DNA from: Pseudomonas alkylphenolica
GTDB taxonomy: Bacteria; Pseudomonadota; Gammaproteobacteria; Pseudomonadales; Pseudomonadaceae
Length of the DNA stretch: 64,000 nt
Direction: 5' to 3'
Assembly (NCBI RefSeq): GCF_016009175.1
Contig: NZ_JADUCM010000013.1
Span: forward strand, 1 to 64,000
The position numbers and the translations under genes are program-made. Below the pieces are notes generated by a model. That model did not search any database. It was not told the origin of the DNA and was given only the letters and a program-made list of their open reading frames with translations. Shown piece after piece: positions 16,961-25,756 of this stretch (the stretch's first letter is position 1; each line of letters opens with the position of its first letter).

Positions 16961-19045
16961 TTACTTCGGCGTGCCGTGGACAACGCCTGCGGTGTTATCC
17001 AGCAAGCTCTTGGTCGCGGTCTGGATAAACGACTCAAGCTTGTGGGTCAGCTCGGTCTGGTCCGGGCTTTCGATCAGCTCGGCCTTGAACTTGGCGCCCA
17101 GCTCGTAGCGGTACATGCGTGGCGACATGTCCTTGGACTCGATCAGGATGCGATCTCCCTTGACCAGACCAACAATTTGCTCACTGCCCGACGGCTTGAT
17201 CATGCCAAAGCCCTGGTCGCCAGCCGGCAGGTTGAGCAGGTCACGCCCCCAGCACTGGTGACGGGTTTCGCCGCCCAGGCGGCCCATGATGGTCGGTACG
17301 ATGTCGATCTGGGTGCCTACGGTATGGCTCACCGCACCGAACTTCTCCTGGATCCCCGGGGCGATCAGCAACAGTGGCACGTTGAAACGACCGAGGTCGA
17401 GTTCGGTGACCTGCTCATGGTTGCCAAAACCATGGTCGCCAACGATTACGAACAGGGTTTCCTTGAAGTACGGCTCTTTACGCGCCTTCTCGAAGAACTG
17501 CCCCAACGCCCAGTCGGAGTAGCGCATCGCCGTCAGGTGCTGGTCCAGGCGGCCCTGGCCGGTGACCGGCTCAACCGGCAGGTTGGCAGGCAAGGCATAC
17601 GGGGTGTGGTTGGAGAGGGTCTGCAGCAGGGCATAGAACGGCTTCTTGCCGTAGTTCTTGGCCAGCTCTTCGGCGCCGCGGTCGAACATGTCCTGGTCAG
17701 ACACGCCCCAGGTCGGATCGGAGAACACCGGGTTGACGAAGTCATTGCGGCCAATGAAGGTGGTCATGCCCTGGTTGCCGAAGAAGCCCGACTGGTTGTC
17801 CCAGGCAAAGTCGCCGTTGTAGACGTAGACATCGTCATAGTCGCGGGCGCTGAGCAGCGCTGGCAGGCCAGACAGCTTGTGGCCGCCTTCCGGCGTCTGC
17901 ATCAGGTATTCGAAGCCCGGCAGGTTCGGGAAGCAGGCCATGGTGGCGAACATGCCCTGGTGGGTATGGGTGCCATTGGAGAAGAAACGGTCGAACAGCA
18001 GACCTTCTTTGGCCAGCTTGTCGAAGTACGGGGTGATGTTGTTCGGGCTGCCCAGCGCACCTACCGAGTGACCGGCGAAGCTCTCCATCAGGATCACCAC
18101 GACGTTCTTGATCGGCAGGGTATTGGCGGCCGGCGGAGTGAAATCACGGCGCACGGCGGCGCTGTCGGCATCGACCAGTTTGTCGTTGTCGGTCAGCAGC
18201 ATGTCGCGCACGGTCTGGGTCGCCAACGTTTGCTCGATGGTCGACTTCCAGATGTTGGCGCGGTCTTCACCAAAACGGCTCTTGGCAGCATCGATCAAGG
18301 TCAGCGTGCCGTTGAGGCCCAACTGGTTGACGAAGTTCGAGTCGGTGGTAAAGGCATCGCCCCAACGCATCGGCGGGCCCTGACGCAGGGTGCCACGGGC
18401 GGCAACCACGGCCACCAGCAGGATCATGAAGAACACCACGCCACGCACGTACCACGGGGCCACGGCGCGGGTGCCGGCCGTCTGGTTCTGGTAGGCGCCG
18501 CGTGGGCGGGTCAGGCGGTCAATGCCTTTGAAAATCAGGCTCAGCAACCAGGTGCCGACAACCCACGCCAGCAGGTAGCGCACCACCGGGAAGCCGTACC
18601 AGAGCATGCTCAGTACAGTCTTGGGGTCTTCCTTGACGTACTGGAACACCAGGCCGTTGAGGCGCTGGTGGAACTCGCGGTAGAAGTCCATCTCCATCAG
18701 GCCGAGGAACATCACCACGCTGGAGGCCAGGGTCAACCACACCCGGAACAGGCCGCGAGCTGCCATTGCGCGGGCGCTGAGGGTCGCCAGCAGCAGTGGA
18801 ATGCTCAGGTAGACAACAACGCGCAGGTCGAAGCGCAGGCCATTGAGGAAACCCTCGGCCACGGTCGACATCGGCGTCTCGCCGATCATGTCGCTGTTGT
18901 AGACCAGCAACGCCAGGCGCACCAGGCTGAGCATCAGCATGATCACCAGGCCACACAAGAAGGTGTAGGCCAGGTGCGATTTTAGCGTTGGTTGCAGCGG
19001 GCGCGACGCAGCCCGCTGATCACTCAAGGCGTCCGTGTTAGCCAT
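16961..19045 (-). CDS. LTA synthase-like sulfatase family membrane protein
   Basis: A 694-residue protein with about five N-terminal membrane helices (residues about 25-190) and a large extracytoplasmic alkaline-phosphatase/sulfatase-fold domain. The metal-site segments NVVVILMESFAGH (with the conserved Glu), SNGTHTHQGMFATM (with the probable Thr nucleophile) and IVGDHGFGNH (Asp-His) are present. Relatives transfer phosphoglycerol to lipoteichoic acid or osmoregulated glucans, or phosphoethanolamine to lipid A. In a Gram-negative a role in modifying periplasmic glucans or envelope lipids is likely, but the donor and acceptor are unknown. The operon is monocistronic with a strong terminator. 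Confidence 0.88.
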   Translation of the reverse strand: MANTDALSDQRAASRPLQPTLKSHLAYTFLCGLVIMLMLSLVRLALLVYNSDMIGETPMSTVAEGFLNGLRFDLRVVVYLSIPLLLATLSARAMAARGLFRVWLTLASSVVMFLGLMEMDFYREFHQRLNGLVFQYVKEDPKTVLSMLWYGFPVVRYLLAWVVGTWLLSLIFKGIDRLTRPRGAYQNQTAGTRAVAPWYVRGVVFFMILLVAVVAARGTLRQGPPMRWGDAFTTDSNFVNQLGLNGTLTLIDAAKSRFGEDRANIWKSTIEQTLATQTVRDMLLTDNDKLVDADSAAVRRDFTPPAANTLPIKNVVVILMESFAGHSVGALGSPNNITPYFDKLAKEGLLFDRFFSNGTHTHQGMFATMACFPNLPGFEYLMQTPEGGHKLSGLPALLSARDYDDVYVYNGDFAWDNQSGFFGNQGMTTFIGRNDFVNPVFSDPTWGVSDQDMFDRGAEELAKNYGKKPFYALLQTLSNHTPYALPANLPVEPVTGQGRLDQHLTAMRYSDWALGQFFEKARKEPYFKETLFVIVGDHGFGNHEQVTELDLGRFNVPLLLIAPGIQEKFGAVSHTVGTQIDIVPTIMGRLGGETRHQCWGRDLLNLPAGDQGFGMIKPSGSEQIVGLVKGDRILIESKDMSPRMYRYELGAKFKAELIESPDQTELTHKLESFIQTATKSLLDNTAGVVHGTPK

Positions 19046-19302
19046 GGGTTGGAAGATCCCTAGAATGCAGGTTCAAGAAGGCGGAAAAATCGAGTCGGCA
19101 AATGTGCACTAAACCCGAGGGTAATGCACGGCCATTCTGCGAACGAATAATTGCGCGCGCGGATTTTCCATAATCGAATGTGAAAATTTCGTTTAGAGGG
19201 GTCGCCTCACCGCCGTGCTGTAGCAGCAAGAAACAATTCCATCGTCGACCGAGCACCTGTGGCGGTATCGTTAGCGTTCATTTTCCGTCCAGGTCTAGCT
19301 CC

Positions 19303-19776
19303 ATGTATTACCGCTATTTGCCCAGCCCGCTCGGCCCGCTGCTGCTGGCCGGCGATGAACAGGGCCTGCACCTGCTGCACATGGACGCTGCGCAGCCGTG
19401 GGCATTGCCAGATGCCTGGCAACCGGCCGGCAATCGGCTGGATGAAGTGGCGCGCCAGCTGGAGGAGTATTTTGCCGGCAAGCGCGAGCAGTTCCAGGTG
19501 AAACTGGCGGCCCAGGGCACGCCGTTTCAGCACGAAGTCTGGCAAGCCTTGCAACGCATCCCCTACGGCACCACCTGCAGCTACGGTGATCTGGCCCACG
19601 AAATCGGCCGCCCCCGCGCCGTTCGGGCCGTCGGCACCGCCAACGGCGCCAACCCGATCGCGATCATCGTGCCCTGCCACCGGGTAATCGGCAGCAATGG
19701 CACGCTGACCGGGTATGCCGGCGGGGTGGAGCGCAAGCAACTGTTGCTGGAGCTTGAAGGCTCGTGGTTGCTCTGA
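19303..19776 (+). CDS. ogt: Methylated-DNA--protein-cysteine methyltransferase
   Basis: A 157-residue Ogt-type suicide repair protein that takes the alkyl group from O6-alkylguanine. The acceptor is Cys125 in IIVPCHRVIG, and the DNA-binding helix-turn-helix region with the arginine finger is RPRAVRAVG. The N-terminal domain is short, as in Ogt rather than Ada. ATG 19303 is chosen over an upstream in-frame start because MYYRYLPSPLG is the family N-terminus. It is a single gene, divergent from the sulfatase gene. Confidence 0.93.
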   Translation: MYYRYLPSPLGPLLLAGDEQGLHLLHMDAAQPWALPDAWQPAGNRLDEVARQLEEYFAGKREQFQVKLAAQGTPFQHEVWQALQRIPYGTTCSYGDLAHEIGRPRAVRAVGTANGANPIAIIVPCHRVIGSNGTLTGYAGGVERKQLLLELEGSWLL

Positions 19777-19784
19777 GCCCTCCC

Positions 19785-19976
19785 CTACATCCGTACGTTC
19801 CCTCGCGGGCCGGCGATGGCCCAGATGATCAAGCCGAGTACCGGCAGCAGCAGGATCAACAGAATCCAGACGATCTTGATGCCAACGCTCGCGCCACTTT
19901 TAAGCACATTGATGATCGCCCAGATGTCCAGCGCCAGGATGATCAGGCCCACCAGGCCGTTAAATGTAGAACCCAT
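19785..19976 (-). CDS. PLDc_N domain-containing small membrane protein
   Basis: A 63-residue protein with two hydrophobic helices (LVGLIILALDIWAIINVL and IVWILLILLLPVLGLIIWAIAGPRG). The pattern LP-x-GLIIW-x-x-GPR matches the phospholipase D nuclease N-terminal (PLDc_N) domain. That domain is found alone in many small inner-membrane proteins without a phospholipase part. The ATG at 19976 is the natural start. It converges with ogt, whose stop is 9 bases away. Confidence 0.8.
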   Translation of the reverse strand: MGSTFNGLVGLIILALDIWAIINVLKSGASVGIKIVWILLILLLPVLGLIIWAIAGPRGNVRM

Positions 19977-20104
19977 GGTGTTTCCCTCGTATGCAGTGTG
20001 CCCAAAGGATAGTTGCCTATGGCGCTGATAGAGGTGAATCGTTGGCCGGGCCGGCAATGCACTGGTTACACTCGAGGCATCCACTGCTATAGAAAGAGAT
20101 GATC

Positions 20105-21046
20105 ATGCCCAGCGCCGAAAGCTCCAGCAGCCCAGTGCCCGTGTCGTTACGCAGTGCCTGGCTGCAACAGGCGCAATCCACGCCCTGGCTCAGTGCTGGC
20201 CTGGCCTTGAGCCTGCTGGCTGTATGCGGACTGTTGATCGCCAGCGCCTGGAATGCGGTGAATGGTGACCACCAGGAAAACCTGCACTTGGCCATGCTCG
20301 GGGGGCTGGCCGGCTTTTGCGCCACCGCGTTGGGGGCAATCATGGCGGTGCTGTTGCGCGAGGTCAGCGCACGCAGCCAGGACGTGATGCTCGGCTTCGC
20401 GGCCGGGATGATGCTTGCCGCCAGTTCGTTTTCATTGATTCTGCCGGGGCTGGATGCCGCCCGCGAAATTACCGGAAACGGCCCGTTCGCTGCACTGACG
20501 GTGGTGGTCGGCATGGGCCTGGGCGTGCTGCTGATGCTCGGTCTCGACCGTTTCACCCCGCACGAACACGAAAGCACCGGGCCTTGCGGCCCCCAGGCGG
20601 ACCGGATCAACCGGGTGTGGTTGTTCGTGTTGGCCATCACCCTGCACAACCTGCCTGAAGGCATGGCCATCGGCGTCAGCTTCGCCAATGGCGACCTCAA
20701 TGTCGGCTTGCCGTTGGCCAGTGCCATCGCCATCCAGGACATTCCCGAAGGCTTGGCAGTGGCGCTGGCATTGCGCGCTACCGGTCTATCCGCCTTGAAA
20801 GCGGCGCTGGTTGCGATTGGCTCGGGCTTGATGGAGCCGATCGGGGCAGTGATCGGCCTGGGCATCTCCACCGGCTTTGCCATCGCCTACCCGGTGAGCA
20901 TGGGCCTGGCTGCCGGGGCGATGATCTTTGTGGTGTCCCACGAGGTGATCCCGGAAACCCACCGCAACGGCCATCAAACCTCGGCCACCCTGGGCTTGAT
21001 GGGTGGCTTTGCAGTCATGATGTTCCTCGATACCGCCCTCGGTTAA
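20105..21046 (+). CDS. ZIP family metal transporter
   Basis: A 313-residue ZIP-family permease for zinc, iron or manganese uptake across the inner membrane. About eight membrane segments are seen. The two metal-binding helices carry LHNLPEGMAIGVSFANGD and AIQDIPEGLAVALAL, the His-Asn-x-Pro-Glu-Gly motif being diagnostic. The N-terminus is longer than in ZupT and contains one extra hydrophobic segment. I start at ATG 20105, six bases after AAGAG; ATG 20099 two codons upstream is possible. The last 4 bases overlap the next convergent gene. Confidence 0.88.
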   Translation: MPSAESSSSPVPVSLRSAWLQQAQSTPWLSAGLALSLLAVCGLLIASAWNAVNGDHQENLHLAMLGGLAGFCATALGAIMAVLLREVSARSQDVMLGFAAGMMLAASSFSLILPGLDAAREITGNGPFAALTVVVGMGLGVLLMLGLDRFTPHEHESTGPCGPQADRINRVWLFVLAITLHNLPEGMAIGVSFANGDLNVGLPLASAIAIQDIPEGLAVALALRATGLSALKAALVAIGSGLMEPIGAVIGLGISTGFAIAYPVSMGLAAGAMIFVVSHEVIPETHRNGHQTSATLGLMGGFAVMMFLDTALG

Positions 21047-21573
21047 ACGTGCACAGCAACCCGCAGCGCTTCCAGTGACGGCGCTGCGGCAATACCGACC
21101 TCGGCAGACAGCGCCAGCACACGCTCGAGGTCGTTGTTGCCGACCAATACCACCTGCAGTTCGTCATCGAGCAACTGGCTGAAGTTCATCAGCACATAGC
21201 CCCCCGCCTCTTTGTTCATCGCGCCCATCTGCACCTGGATACGGTTAAGCGCGGTCAGTGGCTCAACCTTGGCCAGTTGTTTGGGCTTGAGAGTAAAGGC
21301 CACGCTCTTGTCGAAAGAGTCGACGATCTGGGCGAACAGGTCCTGATAAGTATCGGCCTGGAACAGCACGGTGTCGGGCAGGCTGCCAACGACGATCCAC
21401 TCCCACAAAGGGATCGGGAAGCTGTCGTCGTAGTTGATATCCGGGTTGGCGGCGAGAAAGGCCTGCGGGTCGGCAGCGGCCTGGGCGGCTTCGTCGGCGA
21501 TGCGCTCGATGTCGTCTTCGCGCATGCAGCCAGCGCTGATTTTGCCGATGAGTTCGACCAGTTGGGATTTCAT
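21043..21573 (-). CDS. Hypothetical protein
   Basis: A 176-residue soluble, acidic protein starting MKSQLVELIGKISAGCMREDD. It has no signal peptide or membrane segment. The middle part PIPLWEWIVVGSLPDTVLFQADTY is distinctive, but I do not recognise the family. ATG 21573 agrees with the conserved-looking N-terminus. The stop codon shares TTAA with the zip gene stop. The ankyrin gene lies 59 bases upstream in the same direction, so the two may be cotranscribed. Confidence 0.7.
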   Translation of the reverse strand: MKSQLVELIGKISAGCMREDDIERIADEAAQAAADPQAFLAANPDINYDDSFPIPLWEWIVVGSLPDTVLFQADTYQDLFAQIVDSFDKSVAFTLKPKQLAKVEPLTALNRIQVQMGAMNKEAGGYVLMNFSQLLDDELQVVLVGNNDLERVLALSAEVGIAAAPSLEALRVAVHV

Positions 21574-21632
21574 GAAGGGGCCCTGCGACGGTAAAAAAGT
21601 CGCCAAGGATAGCCGCAAAAGGCCCCTTTGGG

Positions 21633-22157
21633 TTAACCGCGCAGCGCTTGCAGTTGCACAGCCGTGTCGCTGGCGCCCATCGCATGGGCAGCATCAAGGG
21701 CGTTCATGCCCTTGGCATCCTGCTGGCGCGGATCGGCGCCCTTGGCGAGCAGGTAATCGACGATGGCGGTGCGGTTGAACATGGCGGCCATCATCAGGGC
21801 AGTACGCCCGTCAACGGCGCTGGCATCCACCGGCACGCCGTGTTCAATCAGTACTTGTACCATCGCCAGGTCGCCTTTGAAGGCTGCGCCCGCTAACGGC
21901 AGCTGACCATTGTCATTGGCGATCAGCGCATCAGCGCCCTTTTCCAGCAGGGTCTGCACGGCCTCTACATGCCCGTGATAGGCCGCGAGCATGAGCAAGG
22001 TGTCACCCTTGTGGTTGCGCAGATTGGCGGGCAGGCCCTTGTCCAGCAAGCGCCCGAGCATAACCGCATCGCCCTGGCGCGCCCGGTCGAACACTTCCTC
22101 TGCGAAGGCGGCGGCTTCGTCGTCGCTCATGCTCACGGGGCTACGTTGGTCGGACAT
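21633..22157 (-). CDS. Ankyrin repeat protein
   Basis: A 174-residue protein with about four ankyrin repeats, for example KGDTLLMLAAYHGHVEAVQTLL, NGQLPLAGAAFKGDLAMVQVLI and DGRTALMMAAMFNRTAIVDYLL. No signal peptide is visible, so it should be cytoplasmic. Ankyrin proteins bind other proteins; the partner is unknown. Related Pseudomonas AnkB proteins sit next to catalase genes, but there is no catalase here. ATG 22157 has AGGAGG. It lies downstream of a region with TGCA repeats. Confidence 0.88.
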   Translation of the reverse strand: MSDQRSPVSMSDDEAAAFAEEVFDRARQGDAVMLGRLLDKGLPANLRNHKGDTLLMLAAYHGHVEAVQTLLEKGADALIANDNGQLPLAGAAFKGDLAMVQVLIEHGVPVDASAVDGRTALMMAAMFNRTAIVDYLLAKGADPRQQDAKGMNALDAAHAMGASDTAVQLQALRG

Positions 22158-22267
22158 GGGGAACCTCCTGGCTAGTGGAAAGCCTCAAGTCTTGGTCAGT
22201 AAGCCGATGCGGTCAATTGTGGATAAGCGATCGCCACGACATAAGAAATCTATTGGCCGCAGCGCTG

Positions 22268-22312
22268 TGCAAAATGCACGATGCAAATTGCACGGCCATG
22301 CACAATGCACGG
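22268..22312. repeat. Six TGCA words at near 7-base spacing
   Basis: TGCA begins at 22268, 22275, 22282, 22289, 22299 and 22306, giving spacings of 7, 7, 7, 10 and 7. The units read TGCA plus AAA, CGA, AAT, CGG, CAA and CGG. It lies between the divergent ankyrin and DUF3509 genes, about 110 bases from the nearer start codon of the former. Confidence 0.6.
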
Positions 22313-22431
22313 TCCAGCTTACAAAATAATTACCTAAGTCGTTGTTTTTAAACAATTTAAATTAACTGCACAGCCTGGCACAGTCGCTGCACCCTTCACT
22401 CCATGTCTGCCACTCACAGTCAGGAGCTGAT

Positions 22432-22704
22432 ATGGACCTCATCCAGGAAAAATTCGCCTCGGTATTCTCCGCCTACGCCGTCACCACCCAGGCGCGCCCC
22501 GATGGCGGCATTTTGCTGACCTTGCGTGCTGCAGACGGCAAAGTGACCAGACGGTCGATTTCCTACAACCAACTGCACAGTGCTGAGCAACTGACCTGGG
22601 CGATCAGTGCCCTGCGCCGCGACCTGGCCGAACAAGCCAGTGAACTGCCGGTGATATCACGGCTGCAGAGCCAGCAGCGGTTTGCGCTGCCGACTTATCG
22701 CTAA
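22432..22704 (+). CDS. DUF3509 family protein
   Basis: A 90-residue protein matching the Pseudomonas-specific DUF3509 family. The pattern runs from MDLIQEKFASVFSAYAV through RPDGGILLTLRAADGKVTRRSIS to the helix EQLTWAISALRRDLAEQ. It has no signal peptide. Several copies usually occur per genome and the function is unknown. ATG 22432 follows CAGGAGC at a normal distance. It stands alone and is followed by a REP pair. Confidence 0.82.
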   Translation: MDLIQEKFASVFSAYAVTTQARPDGGILLTLRAADGKVTRRSISYNQLHSAEQLTWAISALRRDLAEQASELPVISRLQSQQRFALPTYR

Positions 22705-22723
22705 GGTAAACCCGCTATCACCT

Positions 22724-22813
22724 GTGGGAGCTGGCGTAGCCTGCGATCGAGCGCGAAGCGGTCGCAAATAATGGCACTGCAGCGCAGCCATCGCAGGCTT
22801 CGCCAGCTCCCAC
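22724..22813. repeat. Paired REP element (BIME-like)
   Basis: GTGGGAGCTGGCGTAGCCTG (from 22724) is mirrored by an imperfect inverted copy at 22790-22813. The loop has its own GCGA/TCGC pairings. It lies between the DUF3509 gene and the ARD-like gene, which converge. Confidence 0.8.
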
Positions 22814-22819
22814 TTTCGG

Positions 22820-23338
22820 TCAGTCGTCGAGCCGCGGGAATGACTCTGCAACCTTGTCACCGGTAAACCTGGCCGCTTGCCCCTCAACTGTATTGAACAC
22901 CCGAAGAGCGACAAAACGCGGGTCATCACCCATATCGACCCACAGCCGCGTGCCTGCCGGCACACTGATCATGTCGCCCTTCTCGCACAACACGGCGTAC
23001 ACGTAATCCTCGATGCGCAGGCTGAACAGCCCGCGCCCTGCCGCGAAAAAGCGCAGCAGGTCTTCTGTGCAGGTGTGCTCGTCGTGCAAACTTGCATCCG
23101 CCTCGCGGCTCACATCGACCTGGCTGTAGCCCTTTTCAGCCATCAGCCTGTCGAGGTCCTGCCGGTAAGCTGCAATGATCTCCTGCTCACTCGCACCCGG
23201 CTGCAGGGGCACACTGGCCTCCCAGCGCTCGAAGCGTACGCCCTGCTCGGCCAGGGTCGCGGCAATGTCCTCAAGGTGGGTAAGCACCTTGTTCGGAATG
23301 TCCGCAGTGGACTGGTGGTAGACGGTCAGACTGCTCAT
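22820..23338 (-). CDS. Acireductone dioxygenase-like protein lacking metal ligands
   Basis: A 172-residue protein clearly related to acireductone dioxygenase (MtnD), the cupin enzyme of methionine salvage (IPNKVLTHLEDIAATLAEQG, GRGLFSLRI, VLCEKGDMISVPAGT). Of the four metal ligands that ARD enzymes carry in HxHxEDE and TxHW, only one remains. His88 is kept, the second His is Cys90, the Glu is Leu94 and the last His is Leu132. A short stretch before the first motif is also missing. It is therefore unlikely to be a normal dioxygenase. The start is ATG 23338, and the MFS gene lies 9 bases upstream on the same strand. A true mtnD is probably elsewhere. Confidence 0.8.
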   Translation of the reverse strand: MSSLTVYHQSTADIPNKVLTHLEDIAATLAEQGVRFERWEASVPLQPGASEQEIIAAYRQDLDRLMAEKGYSQVDVSREADASLHDEHTCTEDLLRFFAAGRGLFSLRIEDYVYAVLCEKGDMISVPAGTRLWVDMGDDPRFVALRVFNTVEGQAARFTGDKVAESFPRLDD

Positions 23339-23347
23339 GGGCAATTC

Positions 23348-24493
23348 CTATAACTGGGCATCTTTCATTCGGGTGGCAATGATAACGGCTGCAGCCATGG
23401 CTGCGACGCTGGCAATACTAAAGGTGGTAGCGGCGCCCAGCAGGTTCCAGCTGTAACCGGAATACAGGGCGCCGAGCGCGCCGCCGGTACCCGCCAATGC
23501 AGCGTACAGGGCTTGCCCCTGCCCCTGCTGACGGGCAGCGAAACTGCATTGTACAAAGGCGATGGAGGCCGCATGAAAGCTGCCAAAGGTGGCCGCATGC
23601 AGCACCTGCGCGAACAACAGCACGCCCACATGCTCGGCAAAATTACCCAGCAGCAACCAGCGCAGCGCCGCCAGGATAAAACTGGCCATCAGCACCCGGC
23701 GCAGCGTGAAGCGCGCCAGGATCCGGCTCATGCCCAGGAACATCAACACCTCGGCAATCACCCCCAGGGCCCAGAGCAGACCGATGGTGCCGCGGCTGTA
23801 GCCCAGCTGTTCCAGGTGCAAGGTCAGGAAGGTGTAATACGGCCCGTGACTGAGCTGCATCAACGCGACGCAGACATAGAACGCCGCCACCCCCGGGCTC
23901 GCCAGCTGCTTGAGAAAACCGCCCGGACTGCGCTCGTTCAACCCCGGTGGCTGGGCATTGGGCACCCAGAAGCTGGCCAGCACGATACCCGCCAGGATAA
24001 TCACCAGCGCCTGTGGATAAACGTCCAGGCTCAAGGCATCAAACAGGCGGCCCAGGCCGACAACGGTGAGAATGAAACCGATGGAACCCCACAAGCGGAT
24101 CTGGCTGTAGCGAGCCGTCTGCCCTTGCAGGTGCGCCAGGGTGATGACCTCGAACTGCGGCAGTACCGCGTGCCAGAAGAAGGCATGCAGGGCCATGACC
24201 AACGCGAGCCAGGCGTAGCTCTTATCGAAGAAAATCAGCGAAAAGCTCGCCAGGGTGGCCATCGCCCCCACCCGCACGATCAACAAGCGCTGACCACTGC
24301 GGTCACCGAGCCAGCCCCACACATTGGGTGCGATGCAGCGCATCAGCATAGGGATGGCGACCAGCTCACCGATGCGTGCGCTGGAGAACCCCAAGTGATG
24401 AAAATACAGCGCCAGGAAAGGCGCTGTAGCACCGAGCAAGGCGAAATAGAACAGGTAGAAGCTGGACAACCGCCAATAGGGAATCGGTGCCAC
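23348..24493 (-). CDS. MFS transporter (HcaT-like)
   Basis: A 381-residue major facilitator superfamily protein with about twelve membrane segments. The opening WRLSSFYLFYFALLGATAPFLALYFHHLGFSSARIGEL and the loop GWLGDRSGQRLLI fit the MFS_1-like group with 3-phenylpropionate (HcaT) and related carriers. The start is a GTG at 24493 with only a weak ribosome-binding site. It lies 38 bases after aroC and 9 bases before the ARD-like gene on the same strand. The substrate is unknown, and a link with the ARD-like protein is possible only from the spacing. Confidence 0.85.
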   Translation of the reverse strand: MAPIPYWRLSSFYLFYFALLGATAPFLALYFHHLGFSSARIGELVAIPMLMRCIAPNVWGWLGDRSGQRLLIVRVGAMATLASFSLIFFDKSYAWLALVMALHAFFWHAVLPQFEVITLAHLQGQTARYSQIRLWGSIGFILTVVGLGRLFDALSLDVYPQALVIILAGIVLASFWVPNAQPPGLNERSPGGFLKQLASPGVAAFYVCVALMQLSHGPYYTFLTLHLEQLGYSRGTIGLLWALGVIAEVLMFLGMSRILARFTLRRVLMASFILAALRWLLLGNFAEHVGVLLFAQVLHAATFGSFHAASIAFVQCSFAARQQGQGQALYAALAGTGGALGALYSGYSWNLLGAATTFSIASVAAMAAAVIIATRMKDAQL

Positions 24494-24531
24494 GGCTCAA
24501 CACGCCGCGGCACAGGGGCCGAATGCGGGCA

Positions 24532-25623
24532 TTACAGCTGGCCCAGCACCGGCGTGTTCACCCGTACATCGGCATTCTGGCCGCGGTGGCGCAGCAGGTG
24601 GTCCATCAGCACGATGGCCATCATCGCCTCGGCGATCGGCGTGGCACGGATGCCCACGCACGGGTCGTGACGGCCCTTGGTGATCACTTCGACCGGGTTG
24701 CCATCGACATCGATCGAGCGGCCGGGGGTGGTGATACTGGAGGTCGGCTTCAACGCCAGGTGGGCAACGATCGGTTGGCCAGAGGAAATCCCGCCGAGAA
24801 TGCCACCGGCGTTGTTGCTGAGGAAACCTTCCGGGGTCATTTCGTCACGATGCTCGGTACCGCGCTGGGCGACGCTGGCAAACCCTGCGCCGATCTCCAC
24901 ACCCTTGACGGCATTGATGCTCATCAGCGCATGGGCCAGTTCGGCATCGAGGCGATCGAAAATCGGCTCCCCCAGCCCCGGCATCACGCCCTCGGCGACC
25001 ACGGTGATTTTTGCCCCGACCGAATCCTGGTCACGGCGCAGCTGGTCCATGTACGCCTCAAGCTCCGGCACTTTGTCCGGATCAGGGCTGAAGAATGCGT
25101 TCTGCTCCACCGACTCCCAGGTCTTGAACGGAATTTCGATCGGCCCCAGCTGGCTCATGTAGCCACGAATGCGAATGCCCTGGCTGGCCAGGTATTTCTT
25201 GGCAATGGCACCTGCGGCTACGCGCATGGCAGTTTCACGCGCCGAGCTGCGGCCACCGCCACGGTAGTCACGCTCACCGTACTTGTGGTGGTAGGTGTAG
25301 TCGGCATGCGCCGGGCGGAACAGATCCTTGATCGCCGAGTAGTCCTTGGACTTCTGGTCGGTATTGCGGATCAGCAGGCCAATGGCACAGCCGGTGGTGC
25401 GCCCTTCGAATACGCCCGAGAGAATTTCGACTTCGTCGGCTTCCTGACGCTGGGTAGTGTGCCGGCTGGTGCCTGGCTTGCGCCGGTCGAGATCGTGCTG
25501 CAGGTCGGCCAGGGAAATCTCCAGGCCCGGCGGACAGCCGTCGACAATGGCGACCAACGCCGGACCATGGCTTTCGCCAGCGGTGGTGACAGTGAACAGC
25601 TTGCCGTAGGTATTGCCGGACAT
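24532..25623 (-). CDS. aroC: Chorismate synthase
   Basis: A 363-residue chorismate synthase, the last step of the shikimate pathway. It converts 5-enolpyruvylshikimate-3-phosphate to chorismate and needs reduced FMN. The family signatures are [18 protein letters not shown] near the N-terminus, [14 protein letters not shown], then [10 protein letters not shown], and late [20 protein letters not shown]. The length is normal for the bacterial monofunctional enzyme. The start is ATG 25623. It is transcribed with the MFS gene downstream, and the divergent alpha/beta hydrolase starts 134 bases away. Confidence 0.97.
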   Translation of the reverse strand: MSGNTYGKLFTVTTAGESHGPALVAIVDGCPPGLEISLADLQHDLDRRKPGTSRHTTQRQEADEVEILSGVFEGRTTGCAIGLLIRNTDQKSKDYSAIKDLFRPAHADYTYHHKYGERDYRGGGRSSARETAMRVAAGAIAKKYLASQGIRIRGYMSQLGPIEIPFKTWESVEQNAFFSPDPDKVPELEAYMDQLRRDQDSVGAKITVVAEGVMPGLGEPIFDRLDAELAHALMSINAVKGVEIGAGFASVAQRGTEHRDEMTPEGFLSNNAGGILGGISSGQPIVAHLALKPTSSITTPGRSIDVDGNPVEVITKGRHDPCVGIRATPIAEAMMAIVLMDHLLRHRGQNADVRVNTPVLGQL

Positions 25624-25756
25624 GCAGGACGCTCCGCGAATCAGCCTGATTTGAACAAGGCCGCCAGTATACGCAGGCTAACCAATCAGTTCATCCCTGA
25701 CAGCGAACCTTCTGCTTGAGCACCGGTCAAACTGCCATCTCCTCGATAGTGGCCTC

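Noticed and set aside
16976-18985. A 669-codon open frame on the plus strand across the sulfatase gene
   Set aside because: It is the antisense shadow of a GC-rich gene. The product is Gln-, His- and Ala-rich with no recognisable domain, while the opposite strand carries all catalytic motifs.
24487-25719. A 410-codon plus-strand frame across aroC
   Set aside because: It is opposite a complete chorismate synthase with all signature motifs; the composition is typical of a third-position shadow.
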